From: Pseudoxanthomonas sp. CF385
GTDB lineage: Bacteria; Pseudomonadota; Gammaproteobacteria; Xanthomonadales; Xanthomonadaceae
Assembly: GCF_900104255.1 (NCBI RefSeq)
Contig: NZ_FNKZ01000001.1
Location: 2,141,552-2,205,551 of the forward strand
DNA: 64,000 bases
Direction of reading: 5' to 3'
Each line of letters starts with the position of its first letter. The first letter of the stretch is position 1. A program made the translations under genes and the position numbers. This document shows positions 1 to 8,393 of the stretch, in pieces. Under the pieces are notes generated by a model. That model had not been told where the DNA came from, ran no database searches, and saw nothing but the letters and a program-made list of their open reading frames with translations.

Positions 1-1
1 C

Positions 2-754
2 CAGCCCTTGATGGACCCGCTGTTCAAGCCCAATCCGGACCTGGCCGAAGCCCCGCGCCCGCTGGAGCCGATGCCCTTCATCGTCATCTTCATCGACGAA
101 TTCGCCGACATGATGATGATCGTCGGCAAGAAGGTCGAGGAACTGATCGCCCGCCTCGCGCAGAAGGCGCGTGCGGCCGGCATCCACCTGATCCTGGCCA
201 CGCAGCGGCCGTCGGTGGACGTCATCACCGGCCTGATCAAGGCGAACATCCCCACCCGCATCGCCTTCCAGGTCAGCTCCAAGATCGATTCGCGCACCAT
301 CCTCGACCAGTCCGGTGCGGAGACGCTGCTCGGCCACGGCGACATGCTCTACCTGCCGCCGGGAACGGCGATGCCGGAACGCATCCACGGCGCCTTCGTC
401 AGCGACGAGGAAGTGCACCGCGTCGTCGAGCACCTCAAGGCCAGCGGCAGCGCCGACTACATCGAGGGCGTGCTGGAAGAGATCCAGACCATGGGCGACG
501 GCGTCGTGGTCGGTCCGACCGGTCTGCCCGAGTCTGGCGGTGGCGGTGGCGACGAATCCGACCCGCTGTACGACGAGGCGGTCAAGATCGTCACCGAGAG
601 CCGACGCGCGTCGATTTCCGGGGTGCAGCGCCGCCTGAAGATCGGCTACAACCGCGCCGCGCGCCTGATCGAAGCGATGGAAGCGGCGGGCGTGGTCAGC
701 CCGCCGGAGCACAACGGCGACCGCCAGGTGTTGGCGCCACCGCCGCCGCGCTGA
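2..754 (+). CDS. ftsK: DNA translocase FtsK, C-terminal part (5' end outside window)
   Basis: This is the C-terminal 250 residues of the septal DNA translocase that pumps chromosomal DNA at division and activates XerCD recombination at dif. The frame is open to the left window edge. Visible parts are the Walker B stretch [14 protein letters not shown], the RecA-like fold continuing with [12 protein letters not shown] and [14 protein letters not shown], and the C-terminal winged-helix gamma domain ([11 protein letters not shown] onward, with [13 protein letters not shown]), which in the family reads KOPS sequences. The N-terminal membrane and linker parts lie outside the window. The following gene, lolA, is its usual neighbour in gammaproteobacteria. 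Confidence 0.97.
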   Translation, partial: QPLMDPLFKPNPDLAEAPRPLEPMPFIVIFIDEFADMMMIVGKKVEELIARLAQKARAAGIHLILATQRPSVDVITGLIKANIPTRIAFQVSSKIDSRTILDQSGAETLLGHGDMLYLPPGTAMPERIHGAFVSDEEVHRVVEHLKASGSADYIEGVLEEIQTMGDGVVVGPTGLPESGGGGGDESDPLYDEAVKIVTESRRASISGVQRRLKIGYNRAARLIEAMEAAGVVSPPEHNGDRQVLAPPPPR

Positions 755-854
755 CCCGCCGACTGAACGAATCCGTCCGGGAACCGATCAGGTCTGCAGC
801 CTGTTCAGTTTCGTCCCGGCACACTCCGCACCACGTCCCCAATCCGGAACGCCC

Positions 855-1478
855 ATGCTCCGCACCGCACGCTATGCCGTCCTCGCCACCGCCTTGTTCG
901 CATCCACGGCGTTCGCCGGCGCACGCGACGAACTGAAGACGTTCACCACCGGCCTGAAGGGCCTGGATGGCCAGTTCACCCAGAAGGTCTACGACGGCGG
1001 CGGCAAGCTCAAGGAAACCTCGAGCGGCCGCGTGGCCCTGTCCGCGCCGCGCCTGTTCCGTTGGGAATACAACAAGCCGTACGAACAGCTAATCGTCGCC
1101 GACGGCAAGAAGGTGTGGGTCTACGACCCTGACCTGCAGCAGGTGACGGTGCGCGAGCAGGGCATCGAAGAAGAGAACAGCCCGCTTGCCGCGCTGATCG
1201 ACCCGGGCAAGCTCGACCAGCAGTTCAAGGTCGCCGAGGCCGCAGGGCAGGGAGGGGTGCAGTGGCTGACGCTTACGCCCAAGCAGGAAGGCGATGCCAG
1301 CTTCCAGACCGCGCGCCTGGCTTTCACCAACGGCACGCTGGTCAAGATGGAAGTGAAGGACGCCGTGGGCCAGCGCACCGAGATCAGCTTCACCGGATGG
1401 AAGCGCAATCCGGCCTTCGCGGCGGGCACTTTCAAGTACGCGCCGGGCAAGGGCGTGGATGTCGTGGGCGGCCCCTAA
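855..1478 (+). CDS. lolA: Outer-membrane lipoprotein carrier protein LolA
   Basis: A 207-residue periplasmic chaperone that carries lipoproteins from LolCDE in the inner membrane to LolB in the outer membrane. It starts with a signal peptide ending around residue 21 (FASTAFA, then GARDEL). Family features visible are GLDGQFTQKVYD, GRVALSAPRLFRWEY, VADGKKVWVYDPDLQQVTV and SPLAALIDPGK. Length is normal for the family. It sits 100 bases after ftsK and 47 bases before rarA, the conserved ftsK-lolA-rarA order. Confidence 0.97.
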   Translation: MLRTARYAVLATALFASTAFAGARDELKTFTTGLKGLDGQFTQKVYDGGGKLKETSSGRVALSAPRLFRWEYNKPYEQLIVADGKKVWVYDPDLQQVTVREQGIEEENSPLAALIDPGKLDQQFKVAEAAGQGGVQWLTLTPKQEGDASFQTARLAFTNGTLVKMEVKDAVGQRTEISFTGWKRNPAFAAGTFKYAPGKGVDVVGGP

Positions 1479-1525
1479 TCCCATCCTCCCGGCCAAGCGG
1501 CTGGGCTGCGACGTTACAATGACGG

Positions 1526-2893
1526 GTGGCCAGGACCCGCACTCCCATTGAACCGCCGGCCGACCTGCTGAGTGTCGATACCGAGACGCTGCGCCCGCTT
1601 GCCGAGCGCATGCGCCCGCGCACCCTCGACGACATGGTCGGGCAGCGACGGCTGCTCGCGCCGGGCAGCGCGCTGCGCCGCGCCGTGGAAAGCGGACGCG
1701 TCCACTCGATGATCCTGTGGGGCCCACCGGGCTGCGGCAAGACGACCTTGTCGCTGCTGTTGGCCCGCTACGCCGATGCCGAGTTCAAGGCGATTTCCGC
1801 GGTGTTGTCCGGCCTGCCGGAGGTGCGCCAGGTGCTGGCGGAAGCGGCGCAGCGGTTCGCGGGTGGACGGCGTACCGTGTTGTTCGTGGACGAGGTGCAC
1901 CGGTTCAACAAGGCGCAGCAGGATGCGTTCCTGCCGCATATCGAGCGCGGCACGATCATCTTCGTCGGTGCCACCACCGAGAACCCGTCGTTCGAACTAA
2001 ACTCCGCGTTGCTGTCGCGATGCCGCGTGCACGTGATGGAAGCGGTCTCGCCGGACGACATCCGCCAGGCATTGCAGGCCGCTCTCGACGACCCAGAACA
2101 TGGCCTGGGCGGGCAGGGGCTGCAGATCGATGATGCGGCCCTGCTCGAAATCGCGGGCGCGGCCGACGGCGACGTGCGGCGCGCGCTCACGCTGCTGGAA
2201 ATCGCGGCGGAACTGGCCGTCGACGAGGGTGGACGCATCACCCCACAGACGCTGGTGCAGGTGCTCGCCGACCGCACGCGCCGCTTCGACAAGGGCGGCG
2301 AACAGTTCTACGACCAGATTTCCGCCCTCCACAAGTCGGTGCGCAGCTCCAATCCCGACGGTGCGGTGTATTGGCTGGCGCGCATGCTCGACGGGGGCTG
2401 CGACCCGGCTTACCTGGCGCGCCGCATGACCCGGATGGCGGTGGAAGACATCGGCCTGGCCGACCCGCGCGCCCTGCAGATGGCGATCGATGCGTGGGAT
2501 ACCTACGAACGCTTGGGCAGTCCTGAAGGCGACCTGGCGCTGGCCCAACTGGTGATCTACCTCGCGAGCACCGCCAAGTCGAACGCCGGCTACATGGCCT
2601 TCAATGCGGCCAAGGCGGACGTGCGCGAACACGGCACGCAGGACGTGCCGATGCACCTGCGCAACGCACCGACCAAGCTGATGAAGTCGCTGGGTTACGG
2701 CACCGGCTACCAGTACGACCACGATGCCGAGGGCGGCATCGCGCTCGACCAGACTGCGTTCCCCGACGCGATGGGCGAGCGTGTGTACTACCAGCCCGTC
2801 GAGCGCGGGCTGGAAATCAAGCTGAAGGAAAAGCTCGACCGCCTGCGTGACGCACGCCGCCAGGCGCGCCCGCAGGCAGGCCGCGACGACTGA
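1526..2893 (+). CDS. rarA: Replication-associated recombination protein A (MgsA/WHIP-type AAA ATPase)
   Basis: A 455-residue cytoplasmic AAA+ ATPase acting at stalled replication forks. The start used is a GTG; the ATG seven bases upstream is in another frame. Walker A is GPPGCGKTT (about 66-74), Walker B VLFVDEVHRF (about 117-126), and the sensor 1 region reads ATTENPSFEL. The C-terminal part contains the family's DGGCDPAYLARRMTRMAVEDIGLADP and EGDLALAQ regions. Length is typical. It lies between lolA and crcB and is probably co-transcribed with both. Confidence 0.96.
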   Translation: MARTRTPIEPPADLLSVDTETLRPLAERMRPRTLDDMVGQRRLLAPGSALRRAVESGRVHSMILWGPPGCGKTTLSLLLARYADAEFKAISAVLSGLPEVRQVLAEAAQRFAGGRRTVLFVDEVHRFNKAQQDAFLPHIERGTIIFVGATTENPSFELNSALLSRCRVHVMEAVSPDDIRQALQAALDDPEHGLGGQGLQIDDAALLEIAGAADGDVRRALTLLEIAAELAVDEGGRITPQTLVQVLADRTRRFDKGGEQFYDQISALHKSVRSSNPDGAVYWLARMLDGGCDPAYLARRMTRMAVEDIGLADPRALQMAIDAWDTYERLGSPEGDLALAQLVIYLASTAKSNAGYMAFNAAKADVREHGTQDVPMHLRNAPTKLMKSLGYGTGYQYDHDAEGGIALDQTAFPDAMGERVYYQPVERGLEIKLKEKLDRLRDARRQARPQAGRDD

Positions 2894-2909
2894 TCACGAG
2901 GAGCCCCGC

Positions 2910-3320
2910 ATGCCGGTGAACGCAATGGTGTGGTGGCAGCAACTGGCGCTGGTGATGGCCGGCGGCGCGTTGGGCGCAGCCGGGCGGTTCGCACTCGGTG
3001 GCCTGTTGCTTAGGCATCTCGGCAGCGGATTTCCGTGGGGCACGTTCGCGGTGAACATGATCGGTTCGTTCGCCGCCGGTTTCCTCGTTATCTGGCTCGA
3101 GGCGCGCGGCGCGTCGGCGATCTACTGGCGCGCCTTCCTCGTCGTCGGCGTGCTGGGCGCGTTGACCACCTATTCGGCACTGATGGTCGAGTGCCTGCTG
3201 TTCGCCCGCAGCGGTCGTCCGCCGATGATGGTCGGCTATCTCGCCATCACCCTGGTCGCCGGACTGATGCTGGTCTGGATGGGCGCGCGCCTGGCCGAGG
3301 CCGTATCGCTGCCTTCCTGA
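2910..3320 (+). CDS. crcB: Fluoride ion channel CrcB/Fluc
   Basis: A 136-residue four-helix membrane protein. CrcB/Fluc proteins form dual-topology dimers that export fluoride. The ATG at 2910 is chosen because an SD-like GAGGAG sits just upstream; a longer in-frame extension begins inside rarA. Motifs seen are GGALGAAGRF near the N-terminus, WGTFAVNMIGSFAAG (the Asn-containing pore motif) and GALTTYSAL, matching the family's T-T-F/Y-S pattern. The gene is 16 bases after rarA. No fluoride riboswitch was recognised upstream, so regulation is unclear. Confidence 0.95.
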   Translation: MPVNAMVWWQQLALVMAGGALGAAGRFALGGLLLRHLGSGFPWGTFAVNMIGSFAAGFLVIWLEARGASAIYWRAFLVVGVLGALTTYSALMVECLLFARSGRPPMMVGYLAITLVAGLMLVWMGARLAEAVSLPS

Positions 3321-3529
3321 GAGGGCCGGGCGGAACGGAAGCGCCCGCGGGTTACGGCCACGGCAACTCCCTATATTTCAGTCACATGCGGCGTGCGGAC
3401 GAGCGGCACGCGGGTAAACGAAAATTTAACGTCCGTGCCGGAAACGGCTAACGAATGCTGTGGGAGTGTGACCCCCGTCGCTTTTCAGGGCTTCCCCTGG
3501 GCTCCGGAGCGGCCACAAGGAGAACCACT

Positions 3530-5059
3530 ATGTGCATTCGCAAGACACTGATCGCATCAGCCGTATTGCTGGCGCTCGGAATGACGGGACAGGCGTTCGC
3601 CCAGCAGACCAACACGGAGAATGGAACCGGAGACGACATCCTCGTCAATCTCTCCGCCGACCTGAGCAACAACAGCACCAACACCGATAGCTCGGACAAT
3701 TCCGACAACAGCGACAACTCCGACAATTCGGACAACAGCGACAACAGCACGCACGACGGCGACAACCGCAACAACCGCGGGCGCGCCAATGCCGAGGGTT
3801 ACGGATCGACCGCCGCCAACAACGGCAGCACCGCGACTTCGACCTTCTCCAACTCCTTCAACCACAGCAAGGCCGTGGCCGAAACGCGGCTCGAAGGCAG
3901 CGTTTCGGGCGTGACCGTGTATGGCATCGGCAACGTCGCCCAGAATTGGGGCAATGCGAACGGCGGTGACGGCGGACGTGGTGGCGCGGGTTACGGCGGG
4001 CGTGGCGACGGCGGCTCCGCGGCCGGCGGTACCGGCAACGGTGGCGACGGTGGCGATGGCGGCAACGGCGGAAGCGGCGGAAGCGGCGGCGACGCCAACA
4101 ACGGCAGCGCGACCGCAGGCGATTCCTCCAACGGCAGCGCGACGATCGGCGATGCGACGGCCGGCAACGGCGGACGCGGCGGCAACACCGACGACACGCG
4201 CGGCGCGAACGGCGGCGACGCCGGTGGCTGGGGCGGCGACGGCAACTCCACGGCCGGCAACGGTCGCGGTCGCGGCGGCGACGCCGGCGGCTGGGGCGGC
4301 GACGGTGGTGGCGCCAGTGGCGCATCCGGCGGCGACGCCGGCAGCGCGAGCGGCGACACGGGCTCGATCGCGGGCGCATCCGGCGGCGACGCGGGTGCCG
4401 GCAGCGGCAACGTGCGTGAACGCGGTGCCGGCGACGGCACGAGCGGCGACGGCACGGCGACCGGTGGCGCAGGCACGTCGGGTGACGCGACCTCGACCGG
4501 CGGTGCGAGCACCGCGACGGCAGGAGCAGGCACGTCCGGCGACGGCACCGGCACCGGTGGTGACGGTTCCGGCACGGGCGGCGCGGGCAGTGGCACGGGC
4601 GGCGACGCCACGTCCACGGGCGGCGCAGGCTCCGGTACCGGCGGCGCAGGCGGCACGCTGACCGCGACCGCAGGCAACGGCGGCGATGGCGGCGCGGCCA
4701 CCAACGGCGACGCCACCAACGGCGGCGCATCGTCGAGCGCCAGCAATGGCGATGCGACGGCCGGCGACGGCGCGAGCGGCGCGATCGGCGCAACCGGTGG
4801 TGCGGGCGGCGTCGGCAACGGCGGCGACGGCAACGGCGGCGACGGCAACGGAGGCGTCGGCAATGGCGCAACCGGCGGTGCGGGCGGTACGGGCGGTGCG
4901 CTCACCGTCGACGCCGGCACGTTCGACATGTCCAACAACATGACGAGCGTCGGTCAGTCCGCAGCCGGCATCATGGTGGCCGCGCAGAACAGCGGCATGG
5001 CCTCGCTGATCCAGCAGGGCATCACCGTGCAGGCCAACCTGTCCGTAGGCGGTCCATAA
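3530..5059 (+). CDS. Exported Gly/Asn/Ser-rich repetitive protein, candidate amyloid-like fibre subunit
   Basis: A 509-residue protein with a clear signal peptide (cleavage near residue 24, QAFA then QQ). The ATG at 3530 is preceded by AAGGAG and is preferred to the upstream extension. After a short acidic/Asn segment come about six Ser-Asp-Asn triplets (about residues 54-70), then about 310 residues of GGDGG/GTGG/SGGD-type sequence, then a conserved-looking non-glycine tail (about 461-509) with SNNMTSVGQSAAGIMVAAQ and an end in VGGP. Cysteine occurs only in the signal peptide. It is the first gene of an operon that also encodes a C39-like protease and a FapF-like barrel, so I infer it is the main secreted structural component. 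It is not recognisably homologous to FapC. Confidence 0.8.
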   Translation: MCIRKTLIASAVLLALGMTGQAFAQQTNTENGTGDDILVNLSADLSNNSTNTDSSDNSDNSDNSDNSDNSDNSTHDGDNRNNRGRANAEGYGSTAANNGSTATSTFSNSFNHSKAVAETRLEGSVSGVTVYGIGNVAQNWGNANGGDGGRGGAGYGGRGDGGSAAGGTGNGGDGGDGGNGGSGGSGGDANNGSATAGDSSNGSATIGDATAGNGGRGGNTDDTRGANGGDAGGWGGDGNSTAGNGRGRGGDAGGWGGDGGGASGASGGDAGSASGDTGSIAGASGGDAGAGSGNVRERGAGDGTSGDGTATGGAGTSGDATSTGGASTATAGAGTSGDGTGTGGDGSGTGGAGSGTGGDATSTGGAGSGTGGAGGTLTATAGNGGDGGAATNGDATNGGASSSASNGDATAGDGASGAIGATGGAGGVGNGGDGNGGDGNGGVGNGATGGAGGTGGALTVDAGTFDMSNNMTSVGQSAAGIMVAAQNSGMASLIQQGITVQANLSVGGP

Positions 5060-5068
5060 GCGCTCCAA

Positions 5069-5099
5069 GGATGCCCTGGCCCTCGTGGCCGGGGCATCC
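5069..5099 (+). promoter_or_regulatory. Strong intergenic hairpin between the Gly-rich gene and the next gene
   Basis: Two 13-base arms, GGATGCCCTGGCC and GGCCGGGGCATCC, pair around a CTCGT loop with one G-U pair. No T-run follows, so it is probably an mRNA-stabilising or partly terminating element rather than a full terminator. It would let the first gene be expressed well above the downstream accessory genes, as expected for a fibre subunit. Confidence 0.6.
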
Positions 5100-5173
5100 G
5101 GCGCGGACGCCCGCGTCCCCCATGACGGGACGCTGCCTGACTGCGCGGGAACGCATGGCAAGGGAGATTGACC

Positions 5174-5596
5174 ATGCTTACGCATCAACGAGCAAGACTG
5201 TGCCTGGTGGTTGCGGGCGCATGCGCCATCGCACCCGCGGCGTGGGCCGCGGACATCGCGGTGAAAACCGCGCCGCTGCAGCCGCCCGTCATCGAACCCG
5301 CACCGTTGCAGGTGCCGTTCAAACCGGTCAGTGAACTGGGACGCACGATCGATCCGGGACGGCTGGCAGGCCTCCGCGGGGGCGACGGCACGCAGGTGGA
5401 GAACCTGGTCGACGTCGACGGTTCCGTGGACGGCAACACGGCGCATCACGTGACGACCGGCACCAACAGCGTCGCCGATGGCGCGTTCAACAACGCCAGC
5501 GGCATCAACACCGTCATCCAGAACACCGGCAACAACGTGCTGATCCAGAACGCGATGATCGTCACCGTCGATTTCACCGGCGGCGGTCCGCCGTGA
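5174..5596 (+). CDS. Small exported protein with an LxxxRGG motif (Fap-like operon)
   Basis: A 140-residue protein starting at the ATG after AGGGAGA; a TTG two codons upstream is less likely. A signal peptide ends near residue 25 (PAAWA then ADIAVK). The middle reads GRTIDPGRLAGLRGGDG, followed by a Val/Asn-rich beta-prone part (VENLVDVDGSVDGN, NTVIQNTGNNVLIQNAMIV) ending GGGPP. The DPxRLAxxRGG motif recurs in the protein encoded at 6293. The Asn/Gln-rich half recalls minor amyloid subunits or nucleators. Its stop overlaps the GTG of the C39 protease gene, so the two are translationally coupled. Function is inferred from context only. Confidence 0.75.
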   Translation: MLTHQRARLCLVVAGACAIAPAAWAADIAVKTAPLQPPVIEPAPLQVPFKPVSELGRTIDPGRLAGLRGGDGTQVENLVDVDGSVDGNTAHHVTTGTNSVADGAFNNASGINTVIQNTGNNVLIQNAMIVTVDFTGGGPP

Positions 5597-6291
5597 AGGT
5601 ACGACCACGCCATGGGCTGCGATGCCTCGCCCTGGCATGCGCCTTCGTGGTGCTGGGCGGCGCGTCGGCGGCCAACACCGACCTGCGCATTCCCTACGGC
5701 GGCTACCAGATACGCCTGACCAGCCTGAAGGAAGCACGGTTCAAGACCACGCTGCCGCAGCAGTACGACTTCAGCTGCGGCTCGGCCGCGACCGCGACCC
5801 TGCTGACGCACCAGTACGGCCACCCCGTCAGCGAGGTGGATGTCTTCGTGCAGATGTACAACAACGGCGACCAGGCGAGGATCCGCAAGGAAGGCTTCTC
5901 CCTGCTCGACATGCGTCGCTACCTGCGCTCCAAGGGCTACGAGGCCGATGGTTTCGAGTTGCCGCTGGACAAGCTGCAGGAGGAGAACGTCCCGGCGATC
6001 GTACTGCTCAACGATCGCGGCTACCGCCACTTCGTCGTCGTGAAGGGGCTGCGCGATGGTCGCGTGCTGCTCGGCGATCCCGCGCGGGGCACGCGGGCCA
6101 TGCCGCGCTCGCGCTTCGAGGCGCTGTGGGACAACCGGGTGATGTTCGTCGTCCACAACCGGCGGGAAGAAGCCCGCTTCAACCAGGCCCGCGACTGGCA
6201 GACCGCACCTCCGGCGCCGCTCGACATGGGAATCCAGCGCGACGGCCTGCGCAACATCACCGTGCCCCGGCGCGGACCAGGAGACATCTGA
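5593..6291 (+). CDS. C39-like cysteine protease, FapD-like
   Basis: A 232-residue exported protein (signal peptide to about residue 24) with a C39-type fold: the catalytic Cys in QQYDFSCGSAATATLL, His in YRHFVVVKGL and Asp in VLLGDPARG. In Pseudomonas the equivalent protein FapD is encoded between the amyloid subunit gene and fapE/fapF. Here it lies second to the small exported protein and directly before a 167-aa protein and a barrel protein, the same D-E-F order. It starts with GTG in a GTGA overlap. The likely job is processing or licensing export of the operon's secreted substrates, possibly at the RGG motifs. That last step is inference. Confidence 0.88.
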   Translation: MKVRPRHGLRCLALACAFVVLGGASAANTDLRIPYGGYQIRLTSLKEARFKTTLPQQYDFSCGSAATATLLTHQYGHPVSEVDVFVQMYNNGDQARIRKEGFSLLDMRRYLRSKGYEADGFELPLDKLQEENVPAIVLLNDRGYRHFVVVKGLRDGRVLLGDPARGTRAMPRSRFEALWDNRVMFVVHNRREEARFNQARDWQTAPPAPLDMGIQRDGLRNITVPRRGPGDI

Positions 6292-6292
6292 C

Positions 6293-6796
6293 ATGGACAG
6301 GATCCGACACCCCGCATGGCGGGTCGCGCTGCTGGCGGCCGTGCTGCTCGCGCCGTCCGGTGCGCGGGGGCAGGGCGGCGAGCTCGGCGTGGAATGGCGT
6401 CCGGTGGACCCGGCACGCCTGGCGCAGATGCGCGGCGGCTTCCAGATGCCCTCGGGCATGATGCTGTCGTTCGGCATCGAGCGCGTGGTCTATCTCAACG
6501 GCGAGGTCACCGCGCGCATCGCCGTGCACGTGCCCGACGTGGCCCGCATCACCCCCGCGCAGGCCCAGTCGCTGGCCGACTTCAACCGCGGACTGGTGGT
6601 GCAGATCGGGGAGGGCAACCGCTTCGACCCCGCGCAGATCGCCGGCGGCATCGTCATCCAGAACTCGCTCGACGACCAGGACATCCGCACGCTCACGCGG
6701 GTGGAAGTGGGCACCGACACGCTGGGTGCATACCAGGACCTGAACGCCAACGGCGCGCTGACCGACGCGTTGCTGCGCGCACCCGGCGGGCCGTGA
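6293..6796 (+). CDS. Small exported protein with an LxxxRGG motif (FapE position)
   Basis: A 167-residue protein with a signal peptide (ARGQ then GGELG, about residue 24), followed by VDPARLAQMRGGFQMPSG, the same DPxRLAxxRGG pattern as the protein at 5174. The remainder is beta-prone with VVYLNGEVTARIAVHV, GGIVIQNSLDDQDIRTLTRVEV and an end in APGGP. It begins one base after the protease stop, preceded by CAGGAGA. Its place between the C39-like protease and the barrel matches fapE in Pseudomonas, but sequence similarity to FapE cannot be judged by eye. It may be a minor fibre component or tether. Confidence 0.75.
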   Translation: MDRIRHPAWRVALLAAVLLAPSGARGQGGELGVEWRPVDPARLAQMRGGFQMPSGMMLSFGIERVVYLNGEVTARIAVHVPDVARITPAQAQSLADFNRGLVVQIGEGNRFDPAQIAGGIVIQNSLDDQDIRTLTRVEVGTDTLGAYQDLNANGALTDALLRAPGGP

Positions 6797-6845
6797 ACGG
6801 CGCGCGCTTCACCCAGGCAGGACTCACCCATACAAGGGGAACACC

Positions 6846-8360
6846 ATGAAAGGGACGTCGTTGATCGAGGTGGCACCGCTCGCACTGGCCGTAGGATTGG
6901 GCGTGGCGGGGCAGGCGAGGGCACAGGAGCCGCTCGGCGTCGTGCCGATACCGGTGGCGGAATCGCCGCCCGTTCCCCTGCAACCGTACGAGATCACCGC
7001 CGACGCCCGCCTGGACGCGTTGCAGCGGCAGCTCAACGAGCAGACGCAGCGCCTGGAACAGATGCGCACGCTGATGCAGGCGCAGGAGCAGCAGATCTTC
7101 AACCTGCAGAATGCGCTCAACGATGAGGTGCTCGCCAACGCGCGCGCGCGCGGTGCTCCGGCACCGGTGATCGTGCCTTCGCTCAACCAGGCACCCACCT
7201 TCCGCGACGTTCCACCCTCGCAGCCGTATGTCGTCGTGGGCCCGGCGCCGCAAGCGGTCATGCAAGCGCAGGACACTCCGTCTGCGCAGGTCTACGCACA
7301 GTCCGCAGCCCCGCAGCCACACCAGGCGACGCAATCCCAGGGTGCGCAGACCGCACAGGCGCAAGCGCCCGAGCGCGTCGGCCAGGCGCCGGAAAGCGAC
7401 TCCCGGCCACCGGAAGTGGCGCAGATCTTCGACCAGCCCGGCGTGCTGACGCCCAAGGGCAAACTCGTGCTGGAGCCCTCGCTGCAGTACGGCTACTCGG
7501 CCAACGACCGCGTGGCGTTGGTGGGCTACACGATCATCCCGGCCATCCTGATCGGCCTGATCGACGTGCGCCAGGTGAAAACGACCACCGCGGTCGCGAC
7601 GCTGACTGGCCGCTATGGCGTCAGCCGGCGGATGGAAGTGGAAGCCAAGCTGCCCTACGTCTACATCCACAGCGACACGGTGAGCCGCGAGATCTTCACC
7701 GGCTCGGCGCAGGACCGCGTGTTCAACGCACGCGGCAGCGGCATCGGCGACGTTGAAATCACTGGACGCTACCAGCTCAACCGCGGCGGCCCCGACAAAC
7801 CCTTCTACATCGCATGGCTGCGCTACAAGAGCCGCACCGGAAAGGACCTGTTCGAAGTGACGACGGACTGCGTGACGCGCTGCGTCGCGAACACCACCGG
7901 TACGGGCCTGCCGTTGGACCTGCCCACCGGCAGCGGCTTCAATGCCGTGCAGCCGGGCCTCACCTGGCTGTACCCGTCCGACCCGGTCGTGTTCTTCGGC
8001 AGCCTGAGCTACCTGCACAACTTCAAGCGCAGCGACGTATCGCGGCGCGTGCTGGGCGGGCAGACGGAATTCCTCGGGGACATCAAGGCCGGCGATATCC
8101 TGGGCTTCAACCTCGGCATGGGCCTGGCCCTCAATGAGAAGGCTGCCATCAGCATCGGCTACGACCAGAGCATCGTCGACAAGACCAAGCAGGACGGGCG
8201 GGAAGTCGCCGGCGCCGTGCGCACCACCCTGGGCACGCTGTTGCTGGGCGGCACGTACCGCTTCAGCGACCGCACGTCGCTCAACGTTGCGTTGGGTGTC
8301 GGCGTCACCCGCGACACGCCGGACCTGACGTTCACCGCGCGGCTGCCGATCAGCTTCTGA
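6846..8360 (+). CDS. Coiled-coil plus beta-barrel outer-membrane protein, FapF-like exporter
   Basis: A 504-residue protein. A signal peptide ends near residue 27 (GQARAQ). Residues about 55-95 form a predicted coiled coil (LDALQRQLNEQTQRLEQMR then QAQEQQIFNLQNAL), residues about 100-180 are a Gln/Pro/Ala-rich linker, and from about 185 on the sequence alternates like an outer-membrane barrel and ends with a C-terminal Phe (ARLPISF). This coiled coil-linker-barrel order is that of FapF, the trimeric pore that secretes Fap amyloid subunits. It is the last gene of the operon and is followed by a hairpin terminator. Confidence 0.85.
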   Translation: MKGTSLIEVAPLALAVGLGVAGQARAQEPLGVVPIPVAESPPVPLQPYEITADARLDALQRQLNEQTQRLEQMRTLMQAQEQQIFNLQNALNDEVLANARARGAPAPVIVPSLNQAPTFRDVPPSQPYVVVGPAPQAVMQAQDTPSAQVYAQSAAPQPHQATQSQGAQTAQAQAPERVGQAPESDSRPPEVAQIFDQPGVLTPKGKLVLEPSLQYGYSANDRVALVGYTIIPAILIGLIDVRQVKTTTAVATLTGRYGVSRRMEVEAKLPYVYIHSDTVSREIFTGSAQDRVFNARGSGIGDVEITGRYQLNRGGPDKPFYIAWLRYKSRTGKDLFEVTTDCVTRCVANTTGTGLPLDLPTGSGFNAVQPGLTWLYPSDPVVFFGSLSYLHNFKRSDVSRRVLGGQTEFLGDIKAGDILGFNLGMGLALNEKAAISIGYDQSIVDKTKQDGREVAGAVRTTLGTLLLGGTYRFSDRTSLNVALGVGVTRDTPDLTFTARLPISF

Positions 8361-8372
8361 GCGCGGTGGAAG

Positions 8373-8393
8373 CGCCCCGCTTCAGGCGGGGCG
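8373..8393. terminator. Bidirectional hairpin terminator
   Basis: Arms CGCCCCGC and GCGGGGCG flank a TTCAG loop between the convergent ends of the FapF-like gene and the following minus-strand gene; it overlaps the last codons of the latter. There is no long T-run, so strength is uncertain. Confidence 0.6.

Noticed and set aside
1450..1478. LolA ends in VGGP, like the exported proteins of the Fap-like operon
   Set aside because: LolA is a standard housekeeping protein with a different export and fold; treated as coincidence.
3321..3529. Search for a riboswitch or c-di-GMP element in the leader of the Gly-rich gene
   Set aside because: Some short inverted repeats exist, but no recognisable aptamer core was seen.
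3557..5737. A 726-codon minus-strand frame, with others, across the Gly-rich gene
   Set aside because: Antisense shadow of the GGC-rich repeats; composition is pure Ala/Arg/Val and no start region is convincing.
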